From: Bacteroidota bacterium | GTDB taxonomy: Bacteria; Bacteroidota; Bacteroidia; AKYH767-A; 2013-40CM-41-45 | Direction of reading: 5' to 3' | Assembly: GCA_016720655.1 (NCBI GenBank) | Contig: JADKKE010000006.1 | Location: 124,001 to 188,000, forward strand | DNA length: 64,000 nt | Shown here: one piece after another, positions 1 through 8,926 of the stretch | Layout of the letters: the number at the start of each line of letters is the position of its first letter | Position numbering within the stretch: the first letter of the stretch is position 1 | Made by a program: the position numbers and the translations under genes | Notes under the pieces: generated by a model | Database searches by the model: none | What the model was told of the DNA's origin: nothing | Seen by the model: only the letters and a program-made list of their open reading frames with translations

Positions 1-805
1 ATGGGTTTATTGACAACCGATTTAATTGAAAGAGCAGCTCCACCACGGGTATCGCCATCTAATTTTGTGAGAACAACTCCATCGAAATTCAGTCGATCAT
101 TAAAGGCTTTAGCAGTATTCACTGCATCTTGTCCAGTCATTGCATCGACAACAAACAAGATTTCATTTGGACTGACAGCTTTTTTAATCGCCGCAATTTC
201 ATCCATCATTTGCTCATCAATTGCAAGTCGGCCTGCTGTATCGATGATCACTACATTCCTGTTAGTTTCCTTTGCATGCTGGATACCACGCAAAGCAATT
301 TCAATCGGATTTTTATTTCCTTCTTCGCTGTAAACCGGAACTTCAATTTGTTCCCCCAAAACTTTCAACTGATCAATCGCTGCGGGACGATATACGTCGC
401 AGGCTACGAGCAAGGGAAGTTTTTGTTTTTTTGATTTGAGGTAAAATGCAAGTTTTCCTGACAAAGTAGTTTTACCGGAACCTTGCAAGCCCGACATCAG
501 GATAATTGCCGGGTTTGAATCCAGGTTGATGTCTTCCTTCTGTCCACCCATGAGTTGTGTGAGTTCATCATGGGCAATCTTGATCATTAACTGTCCGGAG
601 AAACCGCTGTAAGAACGTTTTGTCCAAGAGCTTTTTCCTTTACAGTATCGGTAAATTGCTTTGCAACTTTGAAATTAACGTCAGCATCGAGTAATGCTTT
701 GCGAACCTCCTTAAGAGTTTCCGCGACATTGATTTCAGAGATTTTTCCTTCTCCTTTAAGTACTTTGAAGGCCCGCTCCAGTTTATCACTGAGATTTTCA
801 AACAT
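1..805 (-). CDS. ffh: Signal recognition particle GTPase Ffh (SRP54), N-terminal and G domain, frameshifted, runs off the left edge
   Basis: Ffh binds 4.5S RNA and, with FtsY, delivers nascent membrane proteins to the translocon. The start MFENLSDKLERAF opens the N domain. The G domain follows, with GLQGSGKTT (P-loop), a DVYRPAA motif, DTAGRL and TKLDGDTRGGAA, and the gene leaves the window before the M domain. The frame breaks near 594-597: the upstream frame ends ...LTAVSPDS and stops, while the next frame continues the family sequence as GQLMIKIAHDELTQLMGG. One missing base beside a GG pair explains it. The family is essential, so a sequencing error is more likely than a real pseudogene. 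Identity is certain; the state of the frame is not. Confidence 0.93.
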
Positions 806-899
806 ATTGATTTACAGGATTTAATCAAGAATTAACAAACATTCCGGAAGAAATATTCCGGCTTGCAAAATTAGAAAAAGAAAGGGGAATCTGATCTAA

Positions 900-1664
900 T
901 TATACCTCTAATTTTAAGCCATCATAGGCACATCGGATATAGTCAGGAAGTTCTTTATTAATGTCTTCGTGTTTCCCCATTTGATGACTCAAATGGATGA
1001 GCCAGGCTTTTTCGGGTTTCAGTTCTTCTATCAAGTCAACAGCTTCTTTGAGGGTGAAATGTGAAACATGTTTCTCCCTTCGTAAGGCATTAAGGACCAA
1101 ATATTTTGACCCTTTAATTTTTTCTTTCTCTTCTTCGGAGATAAAATTTGCATCGGTGATATAAGTAAAGTCATTCATTCTGAACCCATAAACCGGCAAG
1201 TTGAGATGCATCACTTCAACCGGAACAAAGTGTATTCCCAGAATATCAAATGGTACATTCTGAATTGTATGCAACTTAAGTTTTGGAATTCCGGGATAAA
1301 GTTCGCCTGAAAAAACATAAAAGAACTCCCTTTTAAGAGCTTCCTGTACGCGAGGGCTGGCAAACACATCCATTGCCTGTCCTGAGATGTAATTAAATGC
1401 CCTTACATCATCCAAACCCGCAATGTGATCCTTGTGTTCATGAGTAAAGAGAACGGCACTCAGGTGCTTTACATTCTCTCTGAGCATTTGTTGGCGAAAA
1501 TCGGGGCCTGTATCAATGACGACAGATGTGCCTTCCTGTTCGACCAGAATTGATGTCCGAAGGCGTTTGTCCTTAGGATCAGGAGATGTGCAAACAGCAC
1601 ATTCACAAGCGATCATTGGCACGCCCTGTGAAGTACCGGTTCCGAGGAAGGTGATTGTTATCAT
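900..1664 (-). CDS. MBL-fold metallohydrolase, PhnP-like
   Basis: A 254-residue metallo-beta-lactamase fold hydrolase. THEHKDH at residues 74-80 is the zinc-binding HxHxDH motif, and further metal ligands are likely at VMHLN, TDAN and the C-terminal LIHLSHQ. Cysteines 20, 22 and 25 (CECAVC) match the extra structural zinc site known in PhnP, a cyclic phosphodiesterase. The substrate here is unknown: no phosphonate genes are nearby, and Bacteroidota commonly carry this protein as a stand-alone gene. It lies 18 bases downstream of the small gene at 1683-1967 and is probably co-transcribed with it. The fold is secure; the reaction is inferred. Confidence 0.88.
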   Translation of the reverse strand: MITITFLGTGTSQGVPMIACECAVCTSPDPKDKRLRTSILVEQEGTSVVIDTGPDFRQQMLRENVKHLSAVLFTHEHKDHIAGLDDVRAFNYISGQAMDVFASPRVQEALKREFFYVFSGELYPGIPKLKLHTIQNVPFDILGIHFVPVEVMHLNLPVYGFRMNDFTYITDANFISEEEKEKIKGSKYLVLNALRREKHVSHFTLKEAVDLIEELKPEKAWLIHLSHQMGKHEDINKELPDYIRCAYDGLKLEV

Positions 1665-1682
1665 ATGCTCACCTTTCTTGAC

Positions 1683-1967
1683 TTATTCCGCAGCTGAGAA
1701 TTTGATCTCAGTCTGCCTTACTTCCTGGAGAAAACGGAGGAATTTATCATCCATCAAACTTTCGTCTAAAGTGAGAGATTGGATCGCTTCAATAAGGTAA
1801 GAAACTTTAGCTTCCACAGGAGCAAACTTATTGAGGACAATGATTTTGGAGTGTTCAATGACGCAGCTTCCGGATTTGAAATTCCCTTTCTCATTCCGGA
1901 TTTTATATCCTGCCAGAATCAGCAGTTCTTCGAGTTTATCAAGCGAATGTTGAGTGAGCTTTATCAT
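1683..1967 (-). CDS. Conserved hypothetical protein, 94 aa
   Basis: A small cytoplasmic protein with no signal peptide or membrane segment. The N-terminal half (KLTQHSLDKLEELLILAGYKIR) followed by KGNFKSGSCVIEHSKIIVLNKF suggests a compact alpha/beta fold, and the C-terminal half is helical. It reads as a genuine gene: it starts cleanly, is compact, and sits directly upstream of the PhnP-like hydrolase with only 15-20 bases between. I do not recognise a family and assign no function. It is divergent from the transhydrogenase operon. Confidence 0.7.
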   Translation of the reverse strand: MIKLTQHSLDKLEELLILAGYKIRNEKGNFKSGSCVIEHSKIIVLNKFAPVEAKVSYLIEAIQSLTLDESLMDDKFLRFLQEVRQTEIKFSAAE

Positions 1968-2078
1968 GCCGCAAATATAGGTTTTAGTATGAAATAGCCG
2001 CCTTTACCTGATGCCTGTTTTTCCACTGAATGGAATAAATTCTTTTCTTTGCAACCTTCAATCGAAAAAGATCGCTCA

Positions 2079-3209
2079 GTGAAAGTTATAATACCCAAAG
2101 AAACCAAAGAACGCGAACGCCGGGTGGCTCTTTCGCCCGATGTAGTCAGCACACTGGTCAAAGCCGGTTTTGAATGCCTCGTTGAAAAAGAAGCCGGAAT
2201 TCAATCTTATTTCCCTGATAAAGCTTACGAAACAGCCGGCGCTCAAATGGTATCGGATCGCAAAGACTTGTACGGACAAGCGGATGTTGTTTTAAAAGTC
2301 AATGCTCCTTCTGAAGAGGAGATCAGCTGGATGAAGAAAGACGCTGTTCTCATTTCTCTCATGTATGCAGCCACGAATCCTGCACTTGTTGAGGCCTGCG
2401 TGAAGCAGGGAATTTCTGCTTTTTCGATGGATGCAATTCCACGTATTTCAAGAGCACAAAAGATGGATGTTTTGAGTTCGCAGGCCAACCTCGCAGGATA
2501 CAAAGCAGTCATCATCGGGGCAGCAGCTCTTGGTAAAATATTTCCATTATTGATGACGGCTGCAGGAACATTGAAACCTGCTAAAGTTGTAATCATGGGT
2601 GCCGGTGTAGCCGGACTTCAAGCGATTGCAACAGCGAAAAGACTTGGTGCCATCGTTGAAGTTTCAGATATCCGTCCGGAAACCAAAGAACAGGTCGAAT
2701 CTCTTGGCGGGAAATTCATTGAATTCAAAGGTGATGATTCTATAAAAGTCGAAGGCGGATATGTAAAGAATGTTTCTGAAGATTTCCTTAAAAAACAACA
2801 AGCACTGATCACGAAACATATTTCGGAAGCAGATCTTGTTATCACGACCGCTTTGATTCCGGGAAGGAAAGCTCCTGTTCTTATTACCGAAGATATGGTG
2901 AAAGCCATGCGGATGGGTTCAGTCATAGTGGATATGGCAGTTGAGCAAGGTGGAAATTGTGTGCTCAGTGAAATAAACAAACACGTGGTAAAACACGGTG
3001 TTACCATCATCGGGGAAGCGAATCTTCCCAGCCTTTTGCCTCTGAATGCAAGTGAATTGTATGCAAAGAATATTTCTGCCTTCCTCACCCATTTGGCTAA
3101 AAAAGATGGATTTCTTTGGGAGCTGGAAGAAGAGATCACCAAAGGATCTTTGATAGTTCATAAAGGCGTTGCCGTCCATCCATCCGTAGCACAAGCAGTA
3201 CCTGCGTAA
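2079..3209 (+). CDS. pntAA: NAD(P) transhydrogenase subunit alpha, NAD-binding part (PntAA)
   Basis: Domain I of proton-translocating transhydrogenase, which binds NAD(H) and passes hydride to NADP at the PntB soluble domain. It starts with VKVIIPKETKERERRVALSP, typical of the alanine dehydrogenase/PNT family. RISRAQKMDVLSSQANLAGY and the nucleotide-binding GAGVAGLQA (near residue 175) are intact. I chose the GTG at 2079 because the family begins with this strand; an in-frame TTG at 2049 would add ten residues. The membrane part is encoded separately at 3600, the split arrangement common outside enterobacteria. First gene of the pnt operon. Confidence 0.95.
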   Translation: MKVIIPKETKERERRVALSPDVVSTLVKAGFECLVEKEAGIQSYFPDKAYETAGAQMVSDRKDLYGQADVVLKVNAPSEEEISWMKKDAVLISLMYAATNPALVEACVKQGISAFSMDAIPRISRAQKMDVLSSQANLAGYKAVIIGAAALGKIFPLLMTAAGTLKPAKVVIMGAGVAGLQAIATAKRLGAIVEVSDIRPETKEQVESLGGKFIEFKGDDSIKVEGGYVKNVSEDFLKKQQALITKHISEADLVITTALIPGRKAPVLITEDMVKAMRMGSVIVDMAVEQGGNCVLSEINKHVVKHGVTIIGEANLPSLLPLNASELYAKNISAFLTHLAKKDGFLWELEEEITKGSLIVHKGVAVHPSVAQAVPA

Positions 3210-3229
3210 TATTTATTTTTCAAAATTCT

Positions 3230-3592
3230 ATGCAAGATTTAAATTTCAAAAACTGGACCGATAATTTCGCTCAGGCAATTCTATCTTCAACACTGGATTC
3301 AGGCAATCATCATACGGCACTCTTTCTTCATCTCAAATTAAAGGAGTCGGTAAAAAGTTTAAGTGATATCTGCACAAAAATTCATTCTTCTTCTGTACCG
3401 ATAGAATTTTATCACTCCCTGTGTATTTTTATCCAGGAAGCGAAAAATACAATGTACTGGTACGAACGTTCACTCGAATACGAACAAGTAAATCTCAATA
3501 ATTCCCAGCTGATTCTCAGCCAGGGTAAAAGTATGATCGATGTCCTGGAATCTGCTCTGCGTGTTATTAAATATCAGGAATCAATAAATTGA
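3230..3592 (+). CDS. Unknown small helical protein inside the pnt operon
   Basis: A 120-residue, almost wholly alpha-helical soluble protein without signal or membrane segments. It lies between pntAA (20 bases upstream) and pntAB (7 bases downstream), so it should be translated from the same message. Visible features are aromatic and acidic stretches (FIQEAKNTMYWYERSLEYEQ) and a helical pattern that could form a four-helix bundle. I do not recognise the family. Its position suggests an accessory to, or a regulator of, the transhydrogenase, but that rests on context only. Confidence 0.75.
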   Translation: MQDLNFKNWTDNFAQAILSSTLDSGNHHTALFLHLKLKESVKSLSDICTKIHSSSVPIEFYHSLCIFIQEAKNTMYWYERSLEYEQVNLNNSQLILSQGKSMIDVLESALRVIKYQESIN

Positions 3593-3599
3593 AATTATC

Positions 3600-3914
3600 A
3601 TGAACTCAATCCTTGCTTTTCTGGGTGAAAATATCCAGATGATTTACATAGTAATTCTCTCCATTTTTGTTGGAGTTGAAGTGATTGGAAAGGTTCCATC
3701 AGTATTGCATACGCCTTTGATGTCAGGTGCCAATGCGATCCATGGTGTTGTCATTGTCGGATCCATCATCGTGATGCTCAATACAGAACCCGGAGATATC
3801 CTTTTGTTGAGTCTGGGTTTCGTTGCTGTTGTCCTCGGTACCCTGAATGTTGTTGGTGGATTTGTTGTGACTGACAGAATGCTTGAAATGTTTAAAAAGA
3901 AAGAAAAGAAATAA
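3600..3914 (+). CDS. pntAB: NAD(P) transhydrogenase subunit alpha, membrane part (PntAB)
   Basis: A 104-residue membrane protein with three or four hydrophobic helices (MIYIVILSIFVGVEVIGKVP; GVVIVGSIIVML; LLLSLGFVAVVLGTLNVVGGF). It ends in FVVTDRMLEMFKKKEKK, the usual PntAB/4TM ending. With the PntB membrane domain it forms the proton channel of the transhydrogenase. Length and order (alpha-1, alpha-2, beta) match the split form of the enzyme. Confidence 0.93.
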   Translation: MNSILAFLGENIQMIYIVILSIFVGVEVIGKVPSVLHTPLMSGANAIHGVVIVGSIIVMLNTEPGDILLLSLGFVAVVLGTLNVVGGFVVTDRMLEMFKKKEKK

Positions 3915-3955
3915 TCTGTGGGTACGTCTTAAACAACCGATAGAATTCCATTGCT

Positions 3956-5359
3956 ATGAATCAAAAATACCTTCTCGATATTATTTACCTGATTGCATCT
4001 GTCACCTTTGTGATTGGATTGAAAATGCTCAGTGGTCCGCAAACAGCTCGCCGCGGGAATTTATGGGCAGCGTTTGGGATGACACTTGCTGTGCTGGGTA
4101 CAATTGTATTGCACGATACAGTCTCCCCTGTCATTTATGGATTAATCCTCGGCGCGATTGCAATTGGTACAATCATCGGTTGGATGACGGCCAAGCGAGT
4201 AAAGATGACTGCGATGCCGGAACTGGTTTCCCTTTTCAACGGAATGGGTGGTGCCTGTGCGGCTTTGATTTCATTGCTTGAATTTCATCATAACGTGGGT
4301 GAACCAGGGCGTATTGGAATTATCATGGCAGGAATGATCATCGGCAGTGTTTCATTTTCCGGTTCCATCATCGCGTTCATGAAACTGAACGGAACACTTA
4401 AAAAGGCGATTCGGCTTCCACATTATAATACGATCAATACTGTTCTCATGATCATCACGATTGCCAGCGGTGTTTATATGACCATGAGTGGTTCTGAAAG
4501 TGTTGCCTTGCTACTTTCTGTTTTTGCACTGGCATTGGTTTACGGAGTATTTTTTGTCGCGCCAATTGGCGGTGCCGATATGCCGGTGGTAATTTCATTG
4601 CTCAACTCGTTCACAGGACTTGCAGCAGCATTCGGTGGTTTCCTTTATGGCAACCAGGTGATGCTTACAGGAGGAATACTCGTAGGTTCAGCAGGTACAT
4701 TGCTAACGTTGGCAATGTGTACAGCGATGAACAGACCATTGTTCAATGTGATCTTTGGCGCCTTCGGTGAAACAGCTGTCGCTGCTACGGGTGGAAAAAC
4801 CGGTGGTTCCGTGAAAGACATCAGCATCAGTGATGCAGCAGTATTGATGAATTATTCCAAAAAGGTAATCATTGTTCCGGGTTACGGACTTGCCGTGGCT
4901 CAGGCGCAACATGTAATTCATGAACTCGAGAAGCTTCTCGAGGAGCGTGGTGTAGATGTAAAGTATGCAATTCATCCGGTAGCCGGACGTATGCCGGGAC
5001 ACATGAACGTTTTGCTTGCTGAAAGCAATGTTGATTATGGAAAGCTTTCAGAAATGGAAGAAATAAATCCGGAGTTCAGCAATACGGATGTTGTCCTTGT
5101 TGTAGGAGCAAATGATGTTGTGAACCCCGCCGCAAAAAATGATCCATCCTCCCCTATTTTTGGAATGCCAATTCTGGAAGTGGAAAATGCACATCATATC
5201 ATCATCAATAAAAGAAGTATGAATGCCGGTTACGCCGGAATCGATAACGAACTTTTTTACAATCCGAAAACAAGTATGTTGTTTGGTGATGCGAAGGATG
5301 CGCTTTCGAAACTTGTTACTGAACTCAAAAACTTTATCGAATTTAGAATTATGAATTAA
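3956..5359 (+). CDS. pntB: NAD(P) transhydrogenase subunit beta (PntB)
   Basis: The 467-residue beta subunit. An N-terminal multi-helix membrane domain with MPELVSLFNGMGG is followed by the NADP-binding domain III (VPGYGLAVAQAQH, AGRMPGHMNVLLAE, VGANDVVNPAA, KRSMNAGYAG). The complex uses proton-motive force to reduce NADP+ with NADH. The last residues (EFRIMN) and the stop codon lie in a heptamer repeat array that begins at 5339; the family usually ends near the preceding LVTELK segment. The repeat has therefore supplied a new tail. Confidence 0.96.
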   Translation: MNQKYLLDIIYLIASVTFVIGLKMLSGPQTARRGNLWAAFGMTLAVLGTIVLHDTVSPVIYGLILGAIAIGTIIGWMTAKRVKMTAMPELVSLFNGMGGACAALISLLEFHHNVGEPGRIGIIMAGMIIGSVSFSGSIIAFMKLNGTLKKAIRLPHYNTINTVLMIITIASGVYMTMSGSESVALLLSVFALALVYGVFFVAPIGGADMPVVISLLNSFTGLAAAFGGFLYGNQVMLTGGILVGSAGTLLTLAMCTAMNRPLFNVIFGAFGETAVAATGGKTGGSVKDISISDAAVLMNYSKKVIIVPGYGLAVAQAQHVIHELEKLLEERGVDVKYAIHPVAGRMPGHMNVLLAESNVDYGKLSEMEEINPEFSNTDVVLVVGANDVVNPAAKNDPSSPIFGMPILEVENAHHIIINKRSMNAGYAGIDNELFYNPKTSMLFGDAKDALSKLVTELKNFIEFRIMN

Positions 5360-5410
5360 GAATTATGAATGATTTAATCTTAATTCTTAATTCATAATTC
5401 TAAATTGATT
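5339..5410. repeat. GAATNNN heptamer array forming a 26-bp perfect inverted repeat at the pntB stop
   Basis: Reading forward from 5339 the units are GAATTTA, GAATTAT, GAATTAA, GAATTAT and GAATGAT. The same words occur on the other strand just downstream. Arms 5340-5365 and 5381-5406 are exact reverse complements with a 15-base loop. The pntB stop codon lies inside the left arm. The AT-rich hairpin could act as a 3' end stabiliser or terminator, but there is no T tract of the classical kind. Confidence 0.85.
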
Positions 5411-5413
5411 TTC

Positions 5414-5421
5414 TAAATTTG
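5414..5421 (+). promoter_or_regulatory. Bacteroidota -7 element upstream of ndk
   Basis: TAAATTTG fits the TAnnTTTG -7 consensus of the Bacteroidota primary sigma factor and lies 22 bases before the ndk ATG. No clear TTG at -33 is seen. Confidence 0.5.
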
Positions 5422-5443
5422 CAAACTGAAATAAAAAAAAATT

Positions 5444-5860
5444 ATGTCAAACAGAACCTTTACAATGATCAAACCGGATGGGGTGGCGAATAATTACATT
5501 GGCCCGATCCTGGCAAAAATAAACGAGGCCGGCTTTCGGATTATAGCGATGAAATATACCCGGCTAACACCTGATCAGGCCAGCTTATTTTATGCTGTAC
5601 ACAGTCAGCGTCCTTTCTACAATGATCTTGTTAAATACATGTCCAGCGGACCCATTGTTGCTGTAATTCTGGAAAAGAACAATGCTGTGGAAGATTTTCG
5701 TACACTGATCGGTGCAACGGATCCGGCAAAAGCCGCTCCCGGAACGATCCGCAACCTCTTCGCTAAATCAATTGAAGCAAATGCAGTTCACGGAAGTGAT
5801 AGCGACGAAAATGCTGCTGCTGAAGGAAGTTTCTTCTTTTCAATGACAGAAAGATTCTAA
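5444..5860 (+). CDS. ndk: Nucleoside diphosphate kinase
   Basis: Transfers the gamma phosphate of ATP to NDPs through a phospho-histidine. It has 138 residues, the normal bacterial length. It shows TMIKPDGV near the start, RPFY, and the active-site His116 in NAVHGSDSDENA. Soluble and single-domain. It is followed by convergent DUF721 and recF genes, with only 9 bases between stop codons. Confidence 0.97.
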   Translation: MSNRTFTMIKPDGVANNYIGPILAKINEAGFRIIAMKYTRLTPDQASLFYAVHSQRPFYNDLVKYMSSGPIVAVILEKNNAVEDFRTLIGATDPAKAAPGTIRNLFAKSIEANAVHGSDSDENAAAEGSFFFSMTERF

Positions 5861-5869
5861 GAATTTGAA

Positions 5870-6187
5870 TTAACGAAATACGATTTCATCAATTACCACA
5901 GCTCCTGCTTCAGTATTCAGGAGCTGTGTTATTTTATCCCTGTCCTGAAACAGTTCTTGTCGAAGGGATGCTGAACTGAGACTCACAAAGAGTTTTTTGT
6001 CGATGATCATGAGTTCAGTTGTTCGGTGAGCCACCGCAGGGCCCATCACTTTTTCCCAGGATTGTATCAACTGAACTTTGTTCATCTTTTCTTTCAGATG
6101 AAACTGGTTCAGCATTTCGTCAATTGCTGCTTTTATCGGTCTGTCATTCGTTCGTTTCGCCATGATTTCTACCGCTTCGCGGTTCAT
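5870..6187 (-). CDS. DUF721 (DciA-like) protein
   Basis: A 105-residue protein with the DUF721 core: QLIQSWEKVMGPAVAHRT, then LFVSLSSASLRQELFQDRDKI. DciA-type members help load the replicative helicase in bacteria lacking DnaC/DnaI. The gene sits directly downstream of recF, the usual recF-DUF721 neighbourhood. An internal start at MAKRTNDRP (residue 9) is also possible. The family call is firm; the helicase role is by family inference. Confidence 0.86.
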   Translation of the reverse strand: MNREAVEIMAKRTNDRPIKAAIDEMLNQFHLKEKMNKVQLIQSWEKVMGPAVAHRTTELMIIDKKLFVSLSSASLRQELFQDRDKITQLLNTEAGAVVIDEIVFR

Positions 6188-6212
6188 TCATTTCCAGGTT
6201 TATCAATTTAGA

Positions 6213-7328
6213 TTACAATTCCATTTTTTCCCCGACGATACTCCCCGCTTTTACATGAAAACAACGTATCGATCGTCCGATATCATCGAATATCTTTTGA
6301 ATACGTTCAGGATGTGTATCGCTGATTAAAAGCTGACCGAAGTTATCCTTGCTCACCAGTTCCATGAGCCGGGCCACACGCTGGTCATCCAGTTTGTCGA
6401 AAATATCATCGAGCAGAAGAATTGGTTTGATTCCTTTGACCGCAGAAATAAAATCAAACTGTGCCAGTTTCAACGCGATCAGAAAAGATTTCTGCTGTCC
6501 CTGCGAAGCAAAACGTTTCACCGGCGCTTTGTGGATGAGGAAAGCCAGATCATCTTTGTGAATTCCAACGCTGGTATATTGCAATGCCCTGTCTTTTCCT
6601 TGGGCCTGCTCCAACACTTGTTTAAAATCGGCATCGTTTAATTGAGATTCGTAACGAACATCGATCTCTTCTTTCCCACCGGAAATGAATTCATAATACC
6701 TTTTGAAGATGGGAATAAGCTCTCCGATGAATTTCTGACGAACTGCATGGATTTTCTCCGCGAGACGGATTAATGGATCGTCCCATGCTGCTAATGAATC
6801 CGCATCAAAATGTCGTGATTGAGCAGCTTGTTTCAGGTATGCGTTTCGCTGTGCCAATACCCGTGCGTAATTGATCAGGTCATCGAGATAGAATTTATCA
6901 TACTGCGAAATGATACTGTCAAGAAATTTTCTTCTTTCTTCACTACCTTCAGTAATCAGGCTGGTGTCTGTCGGAGAAACCATCACAACCGGAATAAGAC
7001 CGATGTGATCCGCGAGACGTTCATATTCTTTTTGATTCCGTTTGAATACCTTTTTCTGATTGCGTTTGATTCCGCAATAAATTTGTTCTTCTTTTTGTTC
7101 CAGTTCAAAGCTTCCCTGGATCATGAAAAAGTCTTCCGCAAAACGGATATTTTGTCCATCGATGGGATTAAAATAACTCTTGCACATTGAAAGGTAATGC
7201 ACAGCATCAAGGAGATTGGTTTTCCCTTCCCCGTTTCCGCCAGTAAAAGCGTTCGCAAAGGGATCGAGGAAAAGCTCTGCTTCAGGGTAATTTCTGAAGT
7301 TAATGAGGGCGAGTTTTCGAAGAAACAT
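6213..7328 (-). CDS. recF: DNA replication and repair protein RecF
   Basis: An SMC-like ATPase that loads RecA at gaps with RecO and RecR. The true start is MFLRKLALINFRNYPEAE; an upstream in-frame ATG at 7397 would add a non-homologous leader. Walker A is GGNGEGKTN near residue 30. QQKSFLIALKLAQ (signature region) and ILLLDDIFDKLDD (Walker B/D loop) lie in the C-terminal third. About 371 residues is normal. The gene is followed by DUF721 in the same direction. Confidence 0.96.
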   Translation of the reverse strand: MFLRKLALINFRNYPEAELFLDPFANAFTGGNGEGKTNLLDAVHYLSMCKSYFNPIDGQNIRFAEDFFMIQGSFELEQKEEQIYCGIKRNQKKVFKRNQKEYERLADHIGLIPVVMVSPTDTSLITEGSEERRKFLDSIISQYDKFYLDDLINYARVLAQRNAYLKQAAQSRHFDADSLAAWDDPLIRLAEKIHAVRQKFIGELIPIFKRYYEFISGGKEEIDVRYESQLNDADFKQVLEQAQGKDRALQYTSVGIHKDDLAFLIHKAPVKRFASQGQQKSFLIALKLAQFDFISAVKGIKPILLLDDIFDKLDDQRVARLMELVSKDNFGQLLISDTHPERIQKIFDDIGRSIRCFHVKAGSIVGEKMEL

Positions 7329-7445
7329 GGGTGTTTGCGAAGGTACGCAGGAACCCTGAAAAAAATCAAATTGCCTCCGGAAAATTAAAACCCTCAAATT
7401 CCTTCGAATTAACCATATCCTGTGAATAACTTGGAATTTACAAAA

Positions 7446-7474
7446 TTGAAATTCGCTGGTATTTCTTATCTTTG
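7446..7474 (+). promoter_or_regulatory. Promoter of the TPR protein gene
   Basis: TTG at 7446-7448, an 18-base spacer, and TATCTTTG at 7467-7474 fit the Bacteroidota TTTG/TAnnTTTG pattern, about 40 bases before the ATG at 7514. Confidence 0.6.
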
Positions 7475-7513
7475 ATGTAAAGCAATCTCATTTTGGAGGT
7501 TTAATCCATTTGC

Positions 7514-8908
7514 ATGGAAGAAGAATTTCTGAATCCCCGCGACGAAAACAACCAGGTTCGTCATTCCATCGAACGGTACGAGCAAATGATTCGCAACAAA
7601 GATGCCTACTTCTTTGATGTAGAAGCATTTTTGAATATCATCGATTATTATATCGAAAGGAATGATCCTGTTAAAGCCCTCCAGGTTGTTGAATTCGCTC
7701 AATCGCAGCATCCTGATTCCGTTGAGTTTCTACTTCGGGAAGCACAGTTGCTCGCGATGGTGGATCGTTACAATGAAGCATTAGCTATTCTGGATAAAGC
7801 TGAAATGATTACGCCAACGGATGCAGATCTGTTTATGATTCGTGGCAGTATTTATTCGCAACAACAAAAATTTGAACTGGCCATTGAAAATTTCAACAAA
7901 GCAATTCCGCTTGCTGATGAACTGGACCTCTTGTATCTCAATCTTGCTTATGTTTACGAAAGCTGGGGTGATTACGATAAAGCCATAAATTATCTCGCCC
8001 TTTGTCTTGAGGACAATCCTGAAAATGAAGTGGCCATGTATGAGTTGGCATTTTGTTTTGAATTCACTGAACGGTTTCAGGACAGCATCGACTTTTACAA
8101 AAAATTCATTGACATGCAGCCGTACTCATTTCCTGCCTGGTACAACCTGGGAAATGTTTACAACAGGATGAATCGTTACGAGGATGCATTGGATGCTTAC
8201 GATTATTGTCTGGTGATCAAGGATGATTTTTCATCCGCTTATTTCAACAAAGGAAATACACTTGCTAATCTTTCACGCTACAACGACGCTATAGAATGTT
8301 ATAAAAAGACATTCGAATTTGAAGCTCCGGATGCACTCACCTATTATAACATCGGAGAATGCTACGAACAGCTGGAAGACCTGCACAAAGCAAGAGATTA
8401 TTATAAGAAAGCTACAAAGCTGGATGCCAATCTCGCCGAAGCATGGTTGGGAATCGGGATCACTTTGCAAAGTGAAGAGCGATGGTTTGAAGCTACCCGT
8501 TATATCAAGAAAGCTCTTGAGTTGGATGAACACAATGCAGAATTCTGGTTTGCTTTAGGCGATGCAGAGTATCACATGGAAAATTATCCTGCCGCTGAAC
8601 AGGCCTATCAAAAGGTCCTCGAACTGGAGCCTGAAAATCATGACATCTGGCTGGAGTACTCCCACTTGCTCATGGCTGATAGCCGTGCCGAAGAAGCATT
8701 GGAACTAATTGAGAATGGCTTGGTTTACCATCCGGATGATGCGGAAATTTTATACCGCATGGCCTGCTATCATTACAGCACCGGTCACATCCGTGAATCG
8801 TATCAAACACTTGAAGCAGCTTTAGACAAAAACCCGGACCTTTGTCACGCCATTTTTGAATATGCACCGATCATGGAAAATGATCGTAATGTCGCTGGAC
8901 TTGATTGA
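7514..8908 (+). CDS. Tetratricopeptide repeat protein
   Basis: A 464-residue cytoplasmic protein without a signal peptide, made almost entirely of TPR units of about 34 residues. Repeating examples are YNEALAILDKAEMITP, FELAIENFNKAIPLAD, YEDALDAYDYCLVIKD and YPAAEQAYQKVLELEP. Such solenoids are protein-docking scaffolds. The protein is acidic (starts MEEEFLNPRDENN). It is followed 18 bases later by the ComA homologue and shares its direction, so an operon is likely. The partner is unknown. Confidence 0.9.
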   Translation: MEEEFLNPRDENNQVRHSIERYEQMIRNKDAYFFDVEAFLNIIDYYIERNDPVKALQVVEFAQSQHPDSVEFLLREAQLLAMVDRYNEALAILDKAEMITPTDADLFMIRGSIYSQQQKFELAIENFNKAIPLADELDLLYLNLAYVYESWGDYDKAINYLALCLEDNPENEVAMYELAFCFEFTERFQDSIDFYKKFIDMQPYSFPAWYNLGNVYNRMNRYEDALDAYDYCLVIKDDFSSAYFNKGNTLANLSRYNDAIECYKKTFEFEAPDALTYYNIGECYEQLEDLHKARDYYKKATKLDANLAEAWLGIGITLQSEERWFEATRYIKKALELDEHNAEFWFALGDAEYHMENYPAAEQAYQKVLELEPENHDIWLEYSHLLMADSRAEEALELIENGLVYHPDDAEILYRMACYHYSTGHIRESYQTLEAALDKNPDLCHAIFEYAPIMENDRNVAGLD

Positions 8909-8926
8909 TCATTACAAAAATCGAAT

